A DNA stretch of 64,000 nt, taken from positions 452,123 to 516,122 of the forward strand of contig SKCR01006513.1 of the NCBI GenBank assembly GCA_019454045.1, written 5' to 3'. Shown here one piece after another: positions 11,918-22,241 of the stretch. The notes beneath the pieces are model-generated. The model made no database searches. It was not told where the DNA came from and saw only the letters and a list, made by a program, of their open reading frames with translations. How positions within the stretch are numbered: the stretch's first letter is position 1; the number at the start of each line of letters is the position of its first letter. Position numbers and translations under genes: made by a program. This stretch comes from Zanthoxylum bungeanum (taxonomy: Eukaryota > Streptophyta > Magnoliopsida > Sapindales > Rutaceae).

Positions 11918-13726
11918 TGTTAGTGTCCTACACATGCCACAAGATCACTACGATGATTTGTGTGTGAATACAATTAAAATAAGTCGCGGAAAAACTTACA
12001 ATGATCGAATGAAGTTCAAGACTTTTTTTGGATGTAGAAGCTCTCCCTACTTTTGAGTTCCTAACTCTTGGGTGAGTTTTCTTATCACCTTCTTTTGACT
12101 TGAAGGGCTAGCTTACTTGAAATTTAACAACAAAATTCCATTGGGAGAGGAAGCATGTTCGGCAATTTGGAAGAAGGAAAGAGGAAGAGTTTTTGTTATG
12201 TTGTGTGTTTCTTTTCAAAAACCAAAATGATGTAATTGTTTTCCAAAAACAAAAACAAGGTTGGTTAAAACTAAGTGGTTTTGTGAAAACCAATTACTTT
12301 TGCCAAATACCACCATCACTTTTGATAAGTGATATGAGATATGGGTCCCACCCAATTTTGAATTCAAAATTCAAATTGTCTTGTTCAACACACTTCAGGC
12401 TCAGATTCGTTTAATCTGATTAAACGAATTTTCCATTGCTACGTAATTAAATCTAATCTAATTAAATAATAATACCCAGTAAAATTATTACGGAAGTTGC
12501 TAACGAATTAATTACAAATTAATTCGTTAGCTTGAATTAAAATCCAATTTTAATTCCGTGTTGAAATCCAATTTCAATTAATATATCAGATATATATTTA
12601 GCTCAAATAAATAAATTAAATAGTAAAATCCAATTTCACTATTCAATTTACTTTACCGATTAATTCCACATTATTCGCGTTCTCTCTTCTTCACAAATTA
12701 ATCCCAGATTAATTCATGATGCAATTAATCCCAGATTAATTTTCTCTCTATTAATTAATCTCAGATCAATTATTACCGTAATTAATCCCATATTAATTTT
12801 CTCTCTCACAATTAATCCCAGATTAATTCTGTTCGAGTCAAATGTCATCAGTGAATCTTTGGGAAGCGACCCAAGAGATCCCTGGATATATTAGCAGTAA
12901 GTATGATTATCGGACTATCCGACACGTGCGTACCGCGTATCACGTTCTCACCGATTTACAAGACATGGTTAGCTTCTAGAAAAGCATCGTGTCTACCCAA
13001 TTCTCCAGAAATATGTTCAACATAGAATATATATATATCATCTATATCAGGCGTAGTATACATTGTATTGCTTATTACGATCCAGTATCAGATGTCACAT
13101 GCTAGGTCTAGGGCTGGAATTGTGTCTACTCCGTACGAAGCACATATCGGATCACTAGCAACTAGTCTCTTAATCAGATAATCATGACCTAGTCATACTA
13201 TCTCGATAGCTGCAGCATTTAAGAGTACTAGTCTTGTATCCTACGTGATCATCATCTCCATATGACTGAAGTGATACTTTCATCTCGACATCACACCCTA
13301 TATACTACGATTCTCAGTATACCCAGAAGAGGTGTACACAGAACCTGTTAAAGCCCCGGACGACTAAAACTAAAGCATAAAGATTGTCACAAGTATTAGC
13401 GATGCAAGTCTCAGGTTATGACCTAATGCACCTACCCTGATTCAGATTCCCACAGACACATAGTCATACTACCAATGGGACTCCGAGGGATCTATCTAGA
13501 GTGAAACTGTTCCCGGTCCAACTGCTAACAGAACCTCCTATCACACTTGCATAATCTCATATCTTATTAATCCGGAACTGATCATATGGACTTTCATCAT
13601 TTATATATCCAAGTAATCCAATTACAAAATGATAAAAGAGTAATTTCCTTTGTCACTTAGTTAATTTGTTCAAAGAACACCATGTCTTTTACAAATAGTG
13701 ATACTATGGGTCATAATTGTCCAACA
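11918..13726 (-). repeat. 5' LTR of element D
   Basis: 1,809 bp, aligning with 3984-5950 from TGTTAGTGTCCTACACATG to TTGTCCAACA. It lacks roughly 150 bp present in the partner. The repeated AATTAATCCCAGATTAATT units are at about 12690-12825. Confidence 0.92.
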
Positions 13727-14260
13727 CAATACACTTGAGCCAGTATTCTTTGATAGATGAATAGTTAGATCTACAGGAGTTCTAGCCTTATTTAGATCTC
13801 ATTTGTTATATTTCTCAAGTACATTCTCAACATAATGAGTCTGAGATAATATATATCCTTCTGATGTTCTAGAAATCTTAATTCCTAAGATCACATCAGC
13901 TATCCCTAAATCTTTCATATCAAATCTGCTGGATAACACTCTATTGGTAGACAAAATCATTTCATGATTACTACCAATTATCAGCATATCACACTTATCA
14001 CACTCATTGGTTTGAACCCACTTGACAACATCACTTTGTCAATTTTCTCATGCCATTGTTTAGGTTATTTTTTTAATACGTACAAGGATTTTACAAGTTT
14101 GTACACTTTCTGTTCTTGTCCAGGAACATTGAAACTTTCTGGTTGTTCCATGTAAATCTCTTCATCCAATTCACCATTCAAGAATGTCGTCTTTACATCC
14201 ATTTGATGTATTTCAAGACCAAATATAGCTGCTATAGCTATGAGCATTCTTATTGATGTG
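13727..14260 (-). pseudogene. Element A: reverse transcriptase, C-terminal part
   Basis: Minus-strand Copia RT of element A, resuming after the element C insertion. It reads ITSIRMLIAIAAIFGLEIHQ, then MDVKTTFLNGELDEEIYM and KVYKLVKSLYVLKK. After a stop and broken stretch comes NECDKC joined directly to DMLIIGSNHEMI and FDMKDLGIADVILGIKISR. In intact relatives a segment with the YVDD active site lies between NECDKC and DMLIIG, so an internal deletion has removed the catalytic centre. The frame ends at 13727, where element D was inserted. Confidence 0.88.
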
Positions 14261-14265
14261 ATATG
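14261..14265. repeat. Target-site duplication of element C (left)
   Basis: ATATG here pairs with ATACG at 24573-24577, a four-of-five match. Both sit in the same RT codons of element A, at the join of SPVTRI and TSIRML. Confidence 0.8.
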
Positions 14266-16563
14266 TGTAGGAAACGCTTTCCTCGCGCAACAGAAGTGGC
14301 TTAGGCACACATATATGACTTGAAAAAATTTTCTGCCCTTCCCATTGAGTTGCCGAATCTGATCAGCAGGTATACTGAAATTTTACTTCTGTTTCGGACA
14401 AGATTTCAGCCCCGGAATGCCCCCGAAACAGTCTATGAACACCCCTCGAACTGCAGTGAAATAACAAACTGTTTTGGACCCGTTACGCAACCGAACTACA
14501 CCCAAAACAGCCCTGATTTGCGTGAAATGCTGTGATGTTTTAGGTCTGATTTTTCACTCAAAAAACATTCCCAACTCAGCTCTAAAATTTCCCCAAGTGT
14601 TTCCCAAAAGTTCGGATTAAAAAAATTTAAACGAAACCTCGAAACCCCTTTATAGCAAGATGCGGCAGTGAGGAAAATTACCCTCATTGCCGTGAATCCA
14701 AAATGAATGGAGGAGATGAATTTTTGTTCGTTTGACACCAAAAGATCTTTCGTACTATATCTCACAACCAAATGAAACAAGTGTGGGCTTGACTCACACA
14801 AATTAAATCTCTAAACACTTTAGAGAATCTTGTCACAATAATATTTTTCTTATTTTTATTCTTGTTCTTATTTTTCTTTTATCAACAGTTGAGAGAGAAT
14901 GAAGAAGAAGATGGAGGCTTGGTTTTTCAAGAATGAGAGAGAGCAAAAAGAAAATTAAATTTTCTTTATATACTTAGGTAAAATTGTTTCCAAAACAAAA
15001 CAACCATTCCTCTTCCCTTTAGGTGAAAATCGGCCAAGGCTATCAAATTGATTTAATTTTATAACATATAATATTTAATTACCACAATGAAAAGATGTTA
15101 CAATAATTAAATATGTCATTACCTTTCAAAAAGGTGTAACACCCAATAAGATATTTAATTTGTCAAAACAAATAAAACTCTTCCCTTTTATTTTCCTCCA
15201 AAAATCGGCAATAGCATATTTTTCTTTATTAATTTTGCAACATGTGATATTAACTTTCCATAAAGTCAAAGATGTTATAAAATCAAAAAGATTAATGCCA
15301 TTATAGATTTGTAACTTCCAAAATTAAATCAAGGGTTTCCAAAACCCATAATTTAGAAATTACAATCTTAGTCTTATTAATTATATCATATATATAATTT
15401 AATATTTTGTATTTAACAATTATCATATAATTATTAATACCATACATTAACTTTTAATATATAGTTTCAAGTGTGACAATAATATCATTAATCATATTAA
15501 TAATATTTATACATATGTGAGTATATAATTGGAGTATCCAATTATACTAAATCCGCTATAGTATATTGAGCTAGCACGAGGACCAAATGGACCTACGGTT
15601 CCTAGCTCCAATAATCTCGAAATATTAATTAAGCTCTTAATTAAATATTCTGAATTATTAACTCCGGTTATTCCACTGAAAACCCGAAGTTGCACTCTCG
15701 TTGCCGCAGATGATATATTAAGCCGAACTAAGTCGGTGTCCATCGATATAGTCATTACATACGAATTGACCCTTCACGAGTATCTCGTAATTAGAGTCGG
15801 GTCATAATATTCGTTAACCCCTCTAATTATTTTTACCTTAAGTACCATTGTTTCTCTAATGAACGATTTATTCATAATCATTATGAATTTTAATCTTTCT
15901 ATTCGTAACAAAATGACTTTAGAGCTCAAATCATTCAAGCACCGAATCAACCCTTAATAAAGATACTCCTCTACTTCTCGCAAGAAGGAGTGAACTCCAT
16001 ATCCATGTAAACGTCCTCAGCTACACAACAGACCATGCCCCCAAAATACGTACTCACCTTTGTAAATCAAAGGACATAGCCTGCCATGCAGGAGTTCGTA
16101 GTACACTTAGGATTAAGATCAATCCATATATGACCATCTAGTAGATCGAAATGACTTTCTTGGTTTAACAGATATTATAAGAATGTCATTTCCATCTGGA
16201 TCCAGTCCTATATGATCGCATCATACAAGGTGTCTCCATTCTCATGTCTCTACATGGACGATCCGGATCAAGATCGCCATACAAATATAGAATGGACCGC
16301 AGCTATAGATAAACCACAAACAAAGTGGCCGCTTTGTTTGCTCTCTATGGACTATTTAAGATTACTAATTTCAGACTTAAATCCTCTTGTGTGTGACACT
16401 CATACACAAGTCTGAAGGCATATAAGTAATCTAGGGTATTCAAGATGATTTATAATATGCGAAAATTAAAAAAACAATTTGATAAATGAATAATGCATAG
16501 TTTTATTTCAAAACACATAAAACCGTTTACATCACAAGTAGCTCTAGGGCATACATCCCAACA
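14266..16563 (-). repeat. 3' LTR of element C
   Basis: 2,298 bp from TGTAGGAAACGC to CATCCCAACA, aligning along its length with 22242-24572. Open frames inside it (14320-14535 and 16212-16415 plus strand, 14496-14801 and 15507-15755 minus strand) are not supported as genes. The frame at 16212 recurs in the partner LTR at 24220. Confidence 0.93.
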
Positions 16564-16574
16564 ATCTCCCACTT
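16564..16574 (-). other. Polypurine tract of element C
   Basis: ATCTCCCACTT (minus strand AAGTGGGAGAT) abuts the 3' LTR and is identical to the tracts of elements B and D. Confidence 0.85.
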
Positions 16575-16577
16575 GCA

Positions 16578-17363
16578 CTAGAGCAAATGGGACATGTCAC
16601 GTAATCCTAGACCATCTAGGTGACCTTCAAAAATTTTAACCGGCAAGGTCTTTGTAAACGGATCAGCCAGGTTCTCTGCGGATACAATATTTGTGACGGT
16701 AACGTCTCCTATCTGCACTATCTCCCTGATGAGATGATATTTCCTCTCTATATGCTTTCCCCTTTTGTGGCTTCTTGGTTCTTTGGAGTTTGCCACCACA
16801 CCACTATTATCGCAATAGAGTGTGAGTGGTTTATCTATATCTGGAACAACTTCCAGATCTCCCAAGAATTTACGTAGCCAGACTGCTTCCTTAGCTGCTT
16901 CACAAGCTGCTACATATTCAGTCTCTATGGTGGAGTCAGCAATACAAGATTGCTTTATACTCCGCCATACTATAGCCCCACCACCTAGGGTGAACACTGA
17001 TCCAGATGTAGATTTCCTAGAATCGACATCTGTCTGAAAACCAGAGTCTTTATATCCCCTTAGGATCATATCCTCACCGGAATACACAAGTATATATTCT
17101 CTCGTTCTCTTAAGATACTTGAGAATGTGTTTCACAGCCACCCAGTGATCCAATCCTGGGTTTAACTGAAACCTACTGACTACTCCCACTGCAAAATAAA
17201 TGTCCGGTCTCGTCCATAACATAGCATACATGAGACTACCAACTGCTGAGGCATATGAGATATGTCTCATTTCCTCAACATCTTGAGGTGTCTTAGGAGA
17301 CTGTTCCTTTGAAAAATGAATTCCATGCCGATAAGGCAGATTACCATTCTTGGAATTCTTCAT
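16578..17363 (-). CDS. Element C: RNase H and C-terminal Pol segment
   Basis: An open stretch of 261 codons with no stop. It covers the end of the Copia RT/RNase H region. Landmarks in order are YASAVGSLMYAMLWTRPDI, DHWVAVKHILKYLKRT, a GYKDSGFQTD segment (normally GYADADF-like), the RNase H words CIADSTIETEYVAACEAAKE and LYCDNSGVV, KHIERKYHLIREIV, and DPFTKTLPVKIFEGHL near the end. It normally forms the tail of one Gag-Pol polyprotein, and the stop just upstream separates it from the RT at 17370-17990. It is a piece of a dead element, although this frame itself is intact. Confidence 0.88.
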   Translation of the reverse strand: MKNSKNGNLPYRHGIHFSKEQSPKTPQDVEEMRHISYASAVGSLMYAMLWTRPDIYFAVGVVSRFQLNPGLDHWVAVKHILKYLKRTREYILVYSGEDMILRGYKDSGFQTDVDSRKSTSGSVFTLGGGAIVWRSIKQSCIADSTIETEYVAACEAAKEAVWLRKFLGDLEVVPDIDKPLTLYCDNSGVVANSKEPRSHKRGKHIERKYHLIREIVQIGDVTVTNIVSAENLADPFTKTLPVKIFEGHLDGLGLRDMSHLL

Positions 17364-17369
17364 CCCAAA

Positions 17370-17990
17370 TCACACAAGGATCTTGTCGATATAGGATGAC
17401 TGAGACATAGCTAACAGTCGTTTCTTGCGATCCCGAAGTATCTGAATCCCAAGAACATAACTGGCCTCTCCTAAATCTTTCATTTGGAATTGGTTAGCTA
17501 GCCAGGTTTTCACATCTGATAATGTCTTTACATCATTCCCAATGAGTAAAATATCATAGACGTATAAAATAAGAAAAACCACATTCCCGTCAGTGATGTG
17601 CTTGTATACACAAGGCTCATCAACATTCTGCTCAAAATCATAAGACTTGATCGTGGTATCATATCTTATATTCCAAGATCGAGATGCATGCTTGAGTCCA
17701 TAAATGGACCTTTGCAGCTTGCAAACCTTTTGCTCTTGACTTTGGGCAATGAACCCCTCTGGTTGTATCATATAGATACTCTCATCAAGATTGCCATTCA
17801 AGAATGCAGTCTTGACATCCATTTGCCAAATTTCATAGTCATAATATGCGGCAATATATAAAAGAGTGCGGATGGATTTAAGCATGGCTACTGGCGAGAA
17901 AGTTTCCTCATAGTCAACTCCCTCTTTCTGGGTATAACCCTTGGCCACTAGTCTAGCCTTGAAGGTCTATACCTTCCCATCTGATCCCCT
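17370..17990 (-). pseudogene. Element C: reverse transcriptase
   Basis: Minus-strand Copia RT. The longest open part (17948-17370) reads GYTQKEGVDYEETFSPVAML, IWQMDVKTAFLNGNLDESIYM, KLQRSIYGLKHASRSWN and then LYVYDILLIGND. The universal YVDD motif is YVYD here: one of the two catalytic aspartates is a tyrosine, which should abolish polymerase activity. A stop at the end, after SQSSYIDKILV, cuts it from RNase H. The upstream continuation to about 18060 (KWIYKRKRG-like) is broken. Confidence 0.87.
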
Positions 17991-18059
17991 CTTCCTCTTG
18001 TAGATCCATTTGCAACCTATGGGTTTTACCCCATCAGGTTGGTCTACAAGTTCCCAGAC

Positions 18060-19166
18060 TGAGTTGGAGTACATGGACTCCATCTCTAGGTTCATGGCTT
18101 TGAGTCATTCCTCTTTGTCAGACTCATCCATTGCACTACTATAGGTTAATGGATCATTTATGCCATCGCTGGATGCGACAACTTGTGCCTCTCCAACCCC
18201 AAGGTAGCGATCGGGTTGTCGTACAACCCTCCCACTGCGTCTAGGTGATAGATCATTCTGACGAACTTACATCTGACTCTCAGATGTCGAAGGTGCTATG
18301 TGTTTGTCAACTTTTGTTGACTGTGGTGTGCTGGTCGAACCAGCAAGTAACTCCTCGAGTAACACCTTACTTCGAGGTTTGAACTCCTTCATATAGTCTT
18401 CCTCTAGAAATATGACATTTGTTGATACAAACACTTTGTTATCATCAGGACTGTAGAAGAATCCACCCCTAGTCTCCTTAGGATAGCATACAAATAGGTA
18501 TACCTGAGAACGTGGATCCAACTTTGTGGTCTTATTCTTCAGCACATGTGCTGGACATCCTCATATGCGGAAATGTCGTAAACTAGTTTTACGACCATTC
18601 CACAACTCTAATGGAGTCTTAGAAACGGACTTAAATGGAACTATATTAAGGATATACATTGCATTTTGTAGTGCATATCCCCAGAACGAAATAGGTAGTG
18701 AGCTATAACTAAACATAGATCTCATCACATCCAGTAGGGTCCGATTTCTCCTCTCTGCAACACCATTTTGCTGTGGTGTTCCAGGTGTTGTGAGCTGGGA
18801 TACTATCCCGTGCTCAATTAAGAATTCATTGAAATCTCTGTCGAGGTATTCCCCTCCACGATCCTATCGTAGAGCTTTGATTGTCTTACCTAATTAGTTC
18901 TCAACCTCAGCACGATACTCTTTGAACTTTTCAAAGGTATCTAATTTGTGATGTATTAGGTAGACATACATATATCTTGAATAATCATCAATAAATGTGA
19001 CGAAGTATTCATAACCACCTCAGGCTCTTACATTCATCGATCCGTAAACGTCTGAATGTATTAGCTCAAGTGGTTGACTGGCTCTTATACCTTTTCCAGT
19101 AAAAGGTCTCTTGGTCATTTTTCCTTCTAAACAGGATTCACAAACTGGTAAAGTCCCAAGCTTTAA
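18060..19166 (-). pseudogene. Element C: integrase and linker
   Basis: The minus strand encodes the Copia integrase core with several in-frame stops. Recognisable segments are YEYFVTFIDDYSRYMYVYLI near 19000, DRGGEYLDRDFNEFLIEHGI, then GVAERRNRTLLDVMRSMFSY carrying the last catalytic acidic residue. The linker region, 18545-18267 (KTTKLDPRSQVYLFVCYPKE and NVIFLEEDYMKEF), is open. Stops near 18870 and 19020 show loss of function. Confidence 0.87.
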
Positions 19167-19502
19167 CTAGTTTAAGGCTCTGTTCTTTATCAATCTATTT
19201 ATCCGGTCAATGTTGATATGACCAAGTCTAAGATGCCATAGATATGTGTCATCGTGAGAAATCTTTGGCCGTTTAGTTTTAGATTTCTCAACCTTAAACA
19301 TTTCAGCGTTGAGTAGTGACTTATGTGTTAACGGTCTTAACACATACAAGTTATTTTCTGAGTTTTCTGTGCATATAGTTAATCCATTTATACCAATAAT
19401 AACCAAGTTGCTATTAAAAGAAACTGAATAACCATCATCCAAAAGTTTAGAAACAGAAATCAAATTCATAGGAAAACCAGGAATGAATAACACATTGTTC
19501 AA
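19167..19502 (-). pseudogene. Element C: GAG-pre-integrase domain
   Basis: Open for 111 codons: NVLFIPGFPMNLISVSKLLD (C-terminal protease-like segment) followed by YLWHLRLGHINIDRINRL, the zinc-binding start of Copia integrase. A stop divides it from the protease part immediately upstream (19505). It belongs to the Gag-Pol polyprotein of element C. Confidence 0.88.
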
Positions 19503-19504
19503 AT

Positions 19505-19930
19505 TTAATAACTATTATTCATGAAATTTAAACTAGAGACTCTCACTGCTCTTGCTGAAATGGCATCCACTGTCCCGACCCTCATGGTGTAGTCGCCTTC
19601 AGCAAGGTCCCTCCATGAATCAAGTATCTGTAAAGAAGAACAAACATGGTTAGTGGCTCCAGAATCAACAATCCAAGTGGATTTATCATCTTCCACTAAT
19701 AGAGATTCAATAACGAGTAAATCATATTTACCTGTTTCCTTTTTCTCCTCCAGCTCAGTAAGGTATTTAGGACAATTACTTTTCCAATGCTCATTCTTGT
19801 TGCAGTGGAAATATTTTCCTTTGGGCTTGACATCCTTGGAGCCTTTCTTGTTCTTCTTCTTCATAGGCTTTCTCTTAGCCTTCCCAGTGTTTTCTTCGTC
19901 ATATTTGCAGATTTAGAAGACTCGGCAACA
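19505..19930 (-). pseudogene. Element C: nucleocapsid zinc knuckle and protease
   Basis: The open part (19864-19505) starts in a lysine-rich stretch and has a zinc-knuckle-like segment, YFHCNKNEHWKSNC. The first cysteine of the usual C-x2-C-x4-H-x4-C is a tyrosine. After an acidic linker comes the aspartic protease signature STWIVDSGATNHVCSS with an intact D-S-G. The upstream join to gag (19865-19935) is frameshifted. Confidence 0.88.
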
Positions 19931-19935
19931 TTTAC

Positions 19936-20550
19936 CTATGCACCGGACTTACGAGAATCCACAAGCATGGACTCGTAATGGGTGAGATAATTATGCAGTT
20001 GGGTCAAAGAAAAAGTCAACTTATTCATAACATAGTTGCTTTTAAACTGCATGAAACTCTTCGGAAGAGTTCCCATAATCATGGTCACTTGGCTACGCTC
20101 GTCAATACGAGCACCATGGGTTTCAGCAGTGTTGAGATAGGTCATCATCCTTAAGACATGCTCTCGGACTGATGTCCCATCCTTCATCCTAGTAGTCATC
20201 GCTGAGACCATGGCCTCATGGCGTTGACGCTCCGAAGGCTGCCCAAACATGCCTTGTAATGACTCCATCATCTGAGATATTAGAGTCATAGGTTCATGCT
20301 TTGCAGCAAGAACCTCAGACATCCCTGCTAGCAAGTAGCAACAGACTTTTTCATTTGCTGCGACCCATTTCTGATAGGTATAGCGCATAGCTTGGCTAGC
20401 ATTTTTGGCCAGCTCGGGAGGACTCTCCTTCGTCAGGACAAACTTTATGTCTTCACAGAACAGGATAGCGTTCATGTTACTTTTCCACTTAATATAGTTT
20501 TCTCTCGTTAATTTATAATTTGAGAGTATGGAAATAATTGGAGAAACCAT
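19936..20550 (-). CDS. Element C: gag capsid segment
   Basis: Copia gag (UBN2-type) frame. The likely start is the MVSPIISIL methionine at 20550, because family members begin shortly before a SNYKLTRENYIKWKSNMNAI segment. The frame is open further upstream to 20586. Later landmarks are YLLAGMSEVLAAKHEPM, SERQRHEAMVSAMTTRMKDG, ERSQVTMIMGTLPKSFMQF and a final THYESMLVDSRKSGA. A stop after this separates it from the nucleocapsid. Nothing in the sequence shows whether it is expressed. Confidence 0.87.
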   Translation of the reverse strand: MVSPIISILSNYKLTRENYIKWKSNMNAILFCEDIKFVLTKESPPELAKNASQAMRYTYQKWVAANEKVCCYLLAGMSEVLAAKHEPMTLISQMMESLQGMFGQPSERQRHEAMVSAMTTRMKDGTSVREHVLRMMTYLNTAETHGARIDERSQVTMIMGTLPKSFMQFKSNYVMNKLTFSLTQLHNYLTHYESMLVDSRKSGA

Positions 20551-22227
20551 GGCTGAAAAATAAAATAAACATGCATTAACAGTCATTCATTGCATATTAA
20601 AATCATCAAATAATTTTAGCATAAAATTAAACATGATGCATGAACCATGAATAATGAATTAGAAATCTAAGAGAATTACTATGCCACGGAAATATATCAT
20701 CCCATAAGTAAGTACCGTCGTAGGGTAGGTCAAGTACTCGCATGATAGATCGAGACAATCTCAGTCAATTTAATACATGTGGGAATAACTCTTATTCCTA
20801 TATTAAACAACTACCATTTTATTTAATCAAGGAATTTTATTAACAGTTAATTATTCCTTTGTAAGTGTAATCTGCCGTTTCGGGATTCTTGGACTTAACA
20901 AGTGAAGTGCTGCCGTAGGGTAGGTCAGTTCACAAGATACATCTAGAATCCATATCCTCTCGGAACCCAAATCTGATATTGACCCAAAATGGACATCATC
21001 CGTAGGGGGACGAAAGCAAAGCGGTCTCGAGGCGCCTTTTGAATCTCACGTTTTTGGACTAACAACGGAGATCGCGAGATATACTATCGTATATCCCTCT
21101 CACACTCACTATTTTAAAATAAGGTTTCTATCTATAAAATATTTTAATTTGACTAGTGTGGATAAATATATGGCGGCTAAATCATAATTTTTATTTACAC
21201 TAGTTTAACATAAGTGACCTAACCAGTTTTAACTCTTAAAATTGTATCACTAATATTTCATTAGTCTCTACTAATAGTTTTACTCAATTAAACTAATTTA
21301 ATTAGAGTGGTATTAGTGAGCTATTATATTTTAACTCTTAAAATACTATAACACTAATAAGTTTAAAATTTATGGAATTCTAAAAAGGCCAAAATTTTAA
21401 TTAAACATTTTAATAAATCTTAGTGCGTTATAAAATCCAATGGTACATGGAATTGTATCTCCGAGTGCAGACCATATTATCTTCCATTCGGATCGGCTAT
21501 GGAATTTATATCCGGGTTTCCATCCTATATACCAATGGAATTTATTATGCACCAATTAAGCCCAATATATTAGAATTCAAATTTTAAACCATAAATCCAA
21601 TTAATCTAATTAATTGATTTCTATGCATATCATATTCTAATTTAAATATTTTAAATTACATAAAATCATATTTTTATGTCTATAATGATAATGCATCTAT
21701 GACATGTTATGGCATTTGAAATGCAAGAGTGGGCACCCTAAGCTATATGACATGTTATTCAAATAAATCGAAATAAACTACATATAACATAAAAATATTT
21801 TGCATTGACCGGGCTCTTATTTTTCCTATACTAATCCAATTAGTACATAAGATTCACCAAGGCATTCCTTGGTCTTCAAATCCCGCTTCAAAGTGGTGTT
21901 GGCTCCTTTTGCGACTTCGGTGCTCCAAATTACAAAAAATGAAATTTTACATTGAAAAAATAATATTACAATAAATGTAAACAATGGCCTTATAGCCTTA
22001 CATCCCAAAAAAAAAAACCAACTACAAAAATAAGAGCCGGAAAAATTTACGACCAATGCAAAATCCACTCATCACATGAAATAACAAAAACATTCATCAT
22101 ATGAATATTACTTGTGTCCACTCATCTAAACATGCATATCATATTTATAATTCATATAAATATATTAAAAACATAAACTTAAGATGGAAAAAAAAAAAAG
22201 AAGGGTTAAGAACACTTTTCAACCTCA
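20551..22227 (-). other. Untranslated leader of element C
   Basis: About 1.7 kb between primer site and gag without supported coding. It has a word repeated with small changes, CGTAGGGTAGGTCA at about 20724 and 20917, then a degraded third copy near 21001. The frame at 21826-22068 (minus) shows no recognisable features and is not called. Confidence 0.7.
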
Positions 22228-22241
22228 CTCTAGATGCCAAT
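22228..22241 (-). other. Probable primer-binding site of element C
   Basis: On the minus strand TTGGCATCTAGAG follows the 5' LTR. It resembles the initiator-Met-tRNA site TGGTATCAGAGC with several changes. The position is right, but the match is weak. Confidence 0.5.

Larger units (their letters stand above)
3984..13726 (-). mobile_element. Element D: Ty1/Copia retrotransposon, full structure but decayed
   Basis: Minus-strand element with LTRs at 11918-13726 (5') and 3984-5950 (3'), an initiator-Met-type primer site, a polypurine tract, a gag start at 9663 and fragments of protease, integrase, RT and RNase H in Copia order. It is the same family as element B: LTR ends, the leader motif TTGGCCAAAGTCAAG and protein words such as STLSKSGYLDGFDPNSYD are shared. 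Frames are broken throughout, so it is older than B. It lies inside the RNase H region of element A. Confidence 0.92.

Noticed and set aside
14320..14801. Overlapping frames in the left C LTR
   Set aside because: Inside an LTR and not conserved as open frames in the partner LTR.
21826..22068. 80-codon minus-strand frame in the leader of element C
   Set aside because: Untranslated leader position, no family resemblance.
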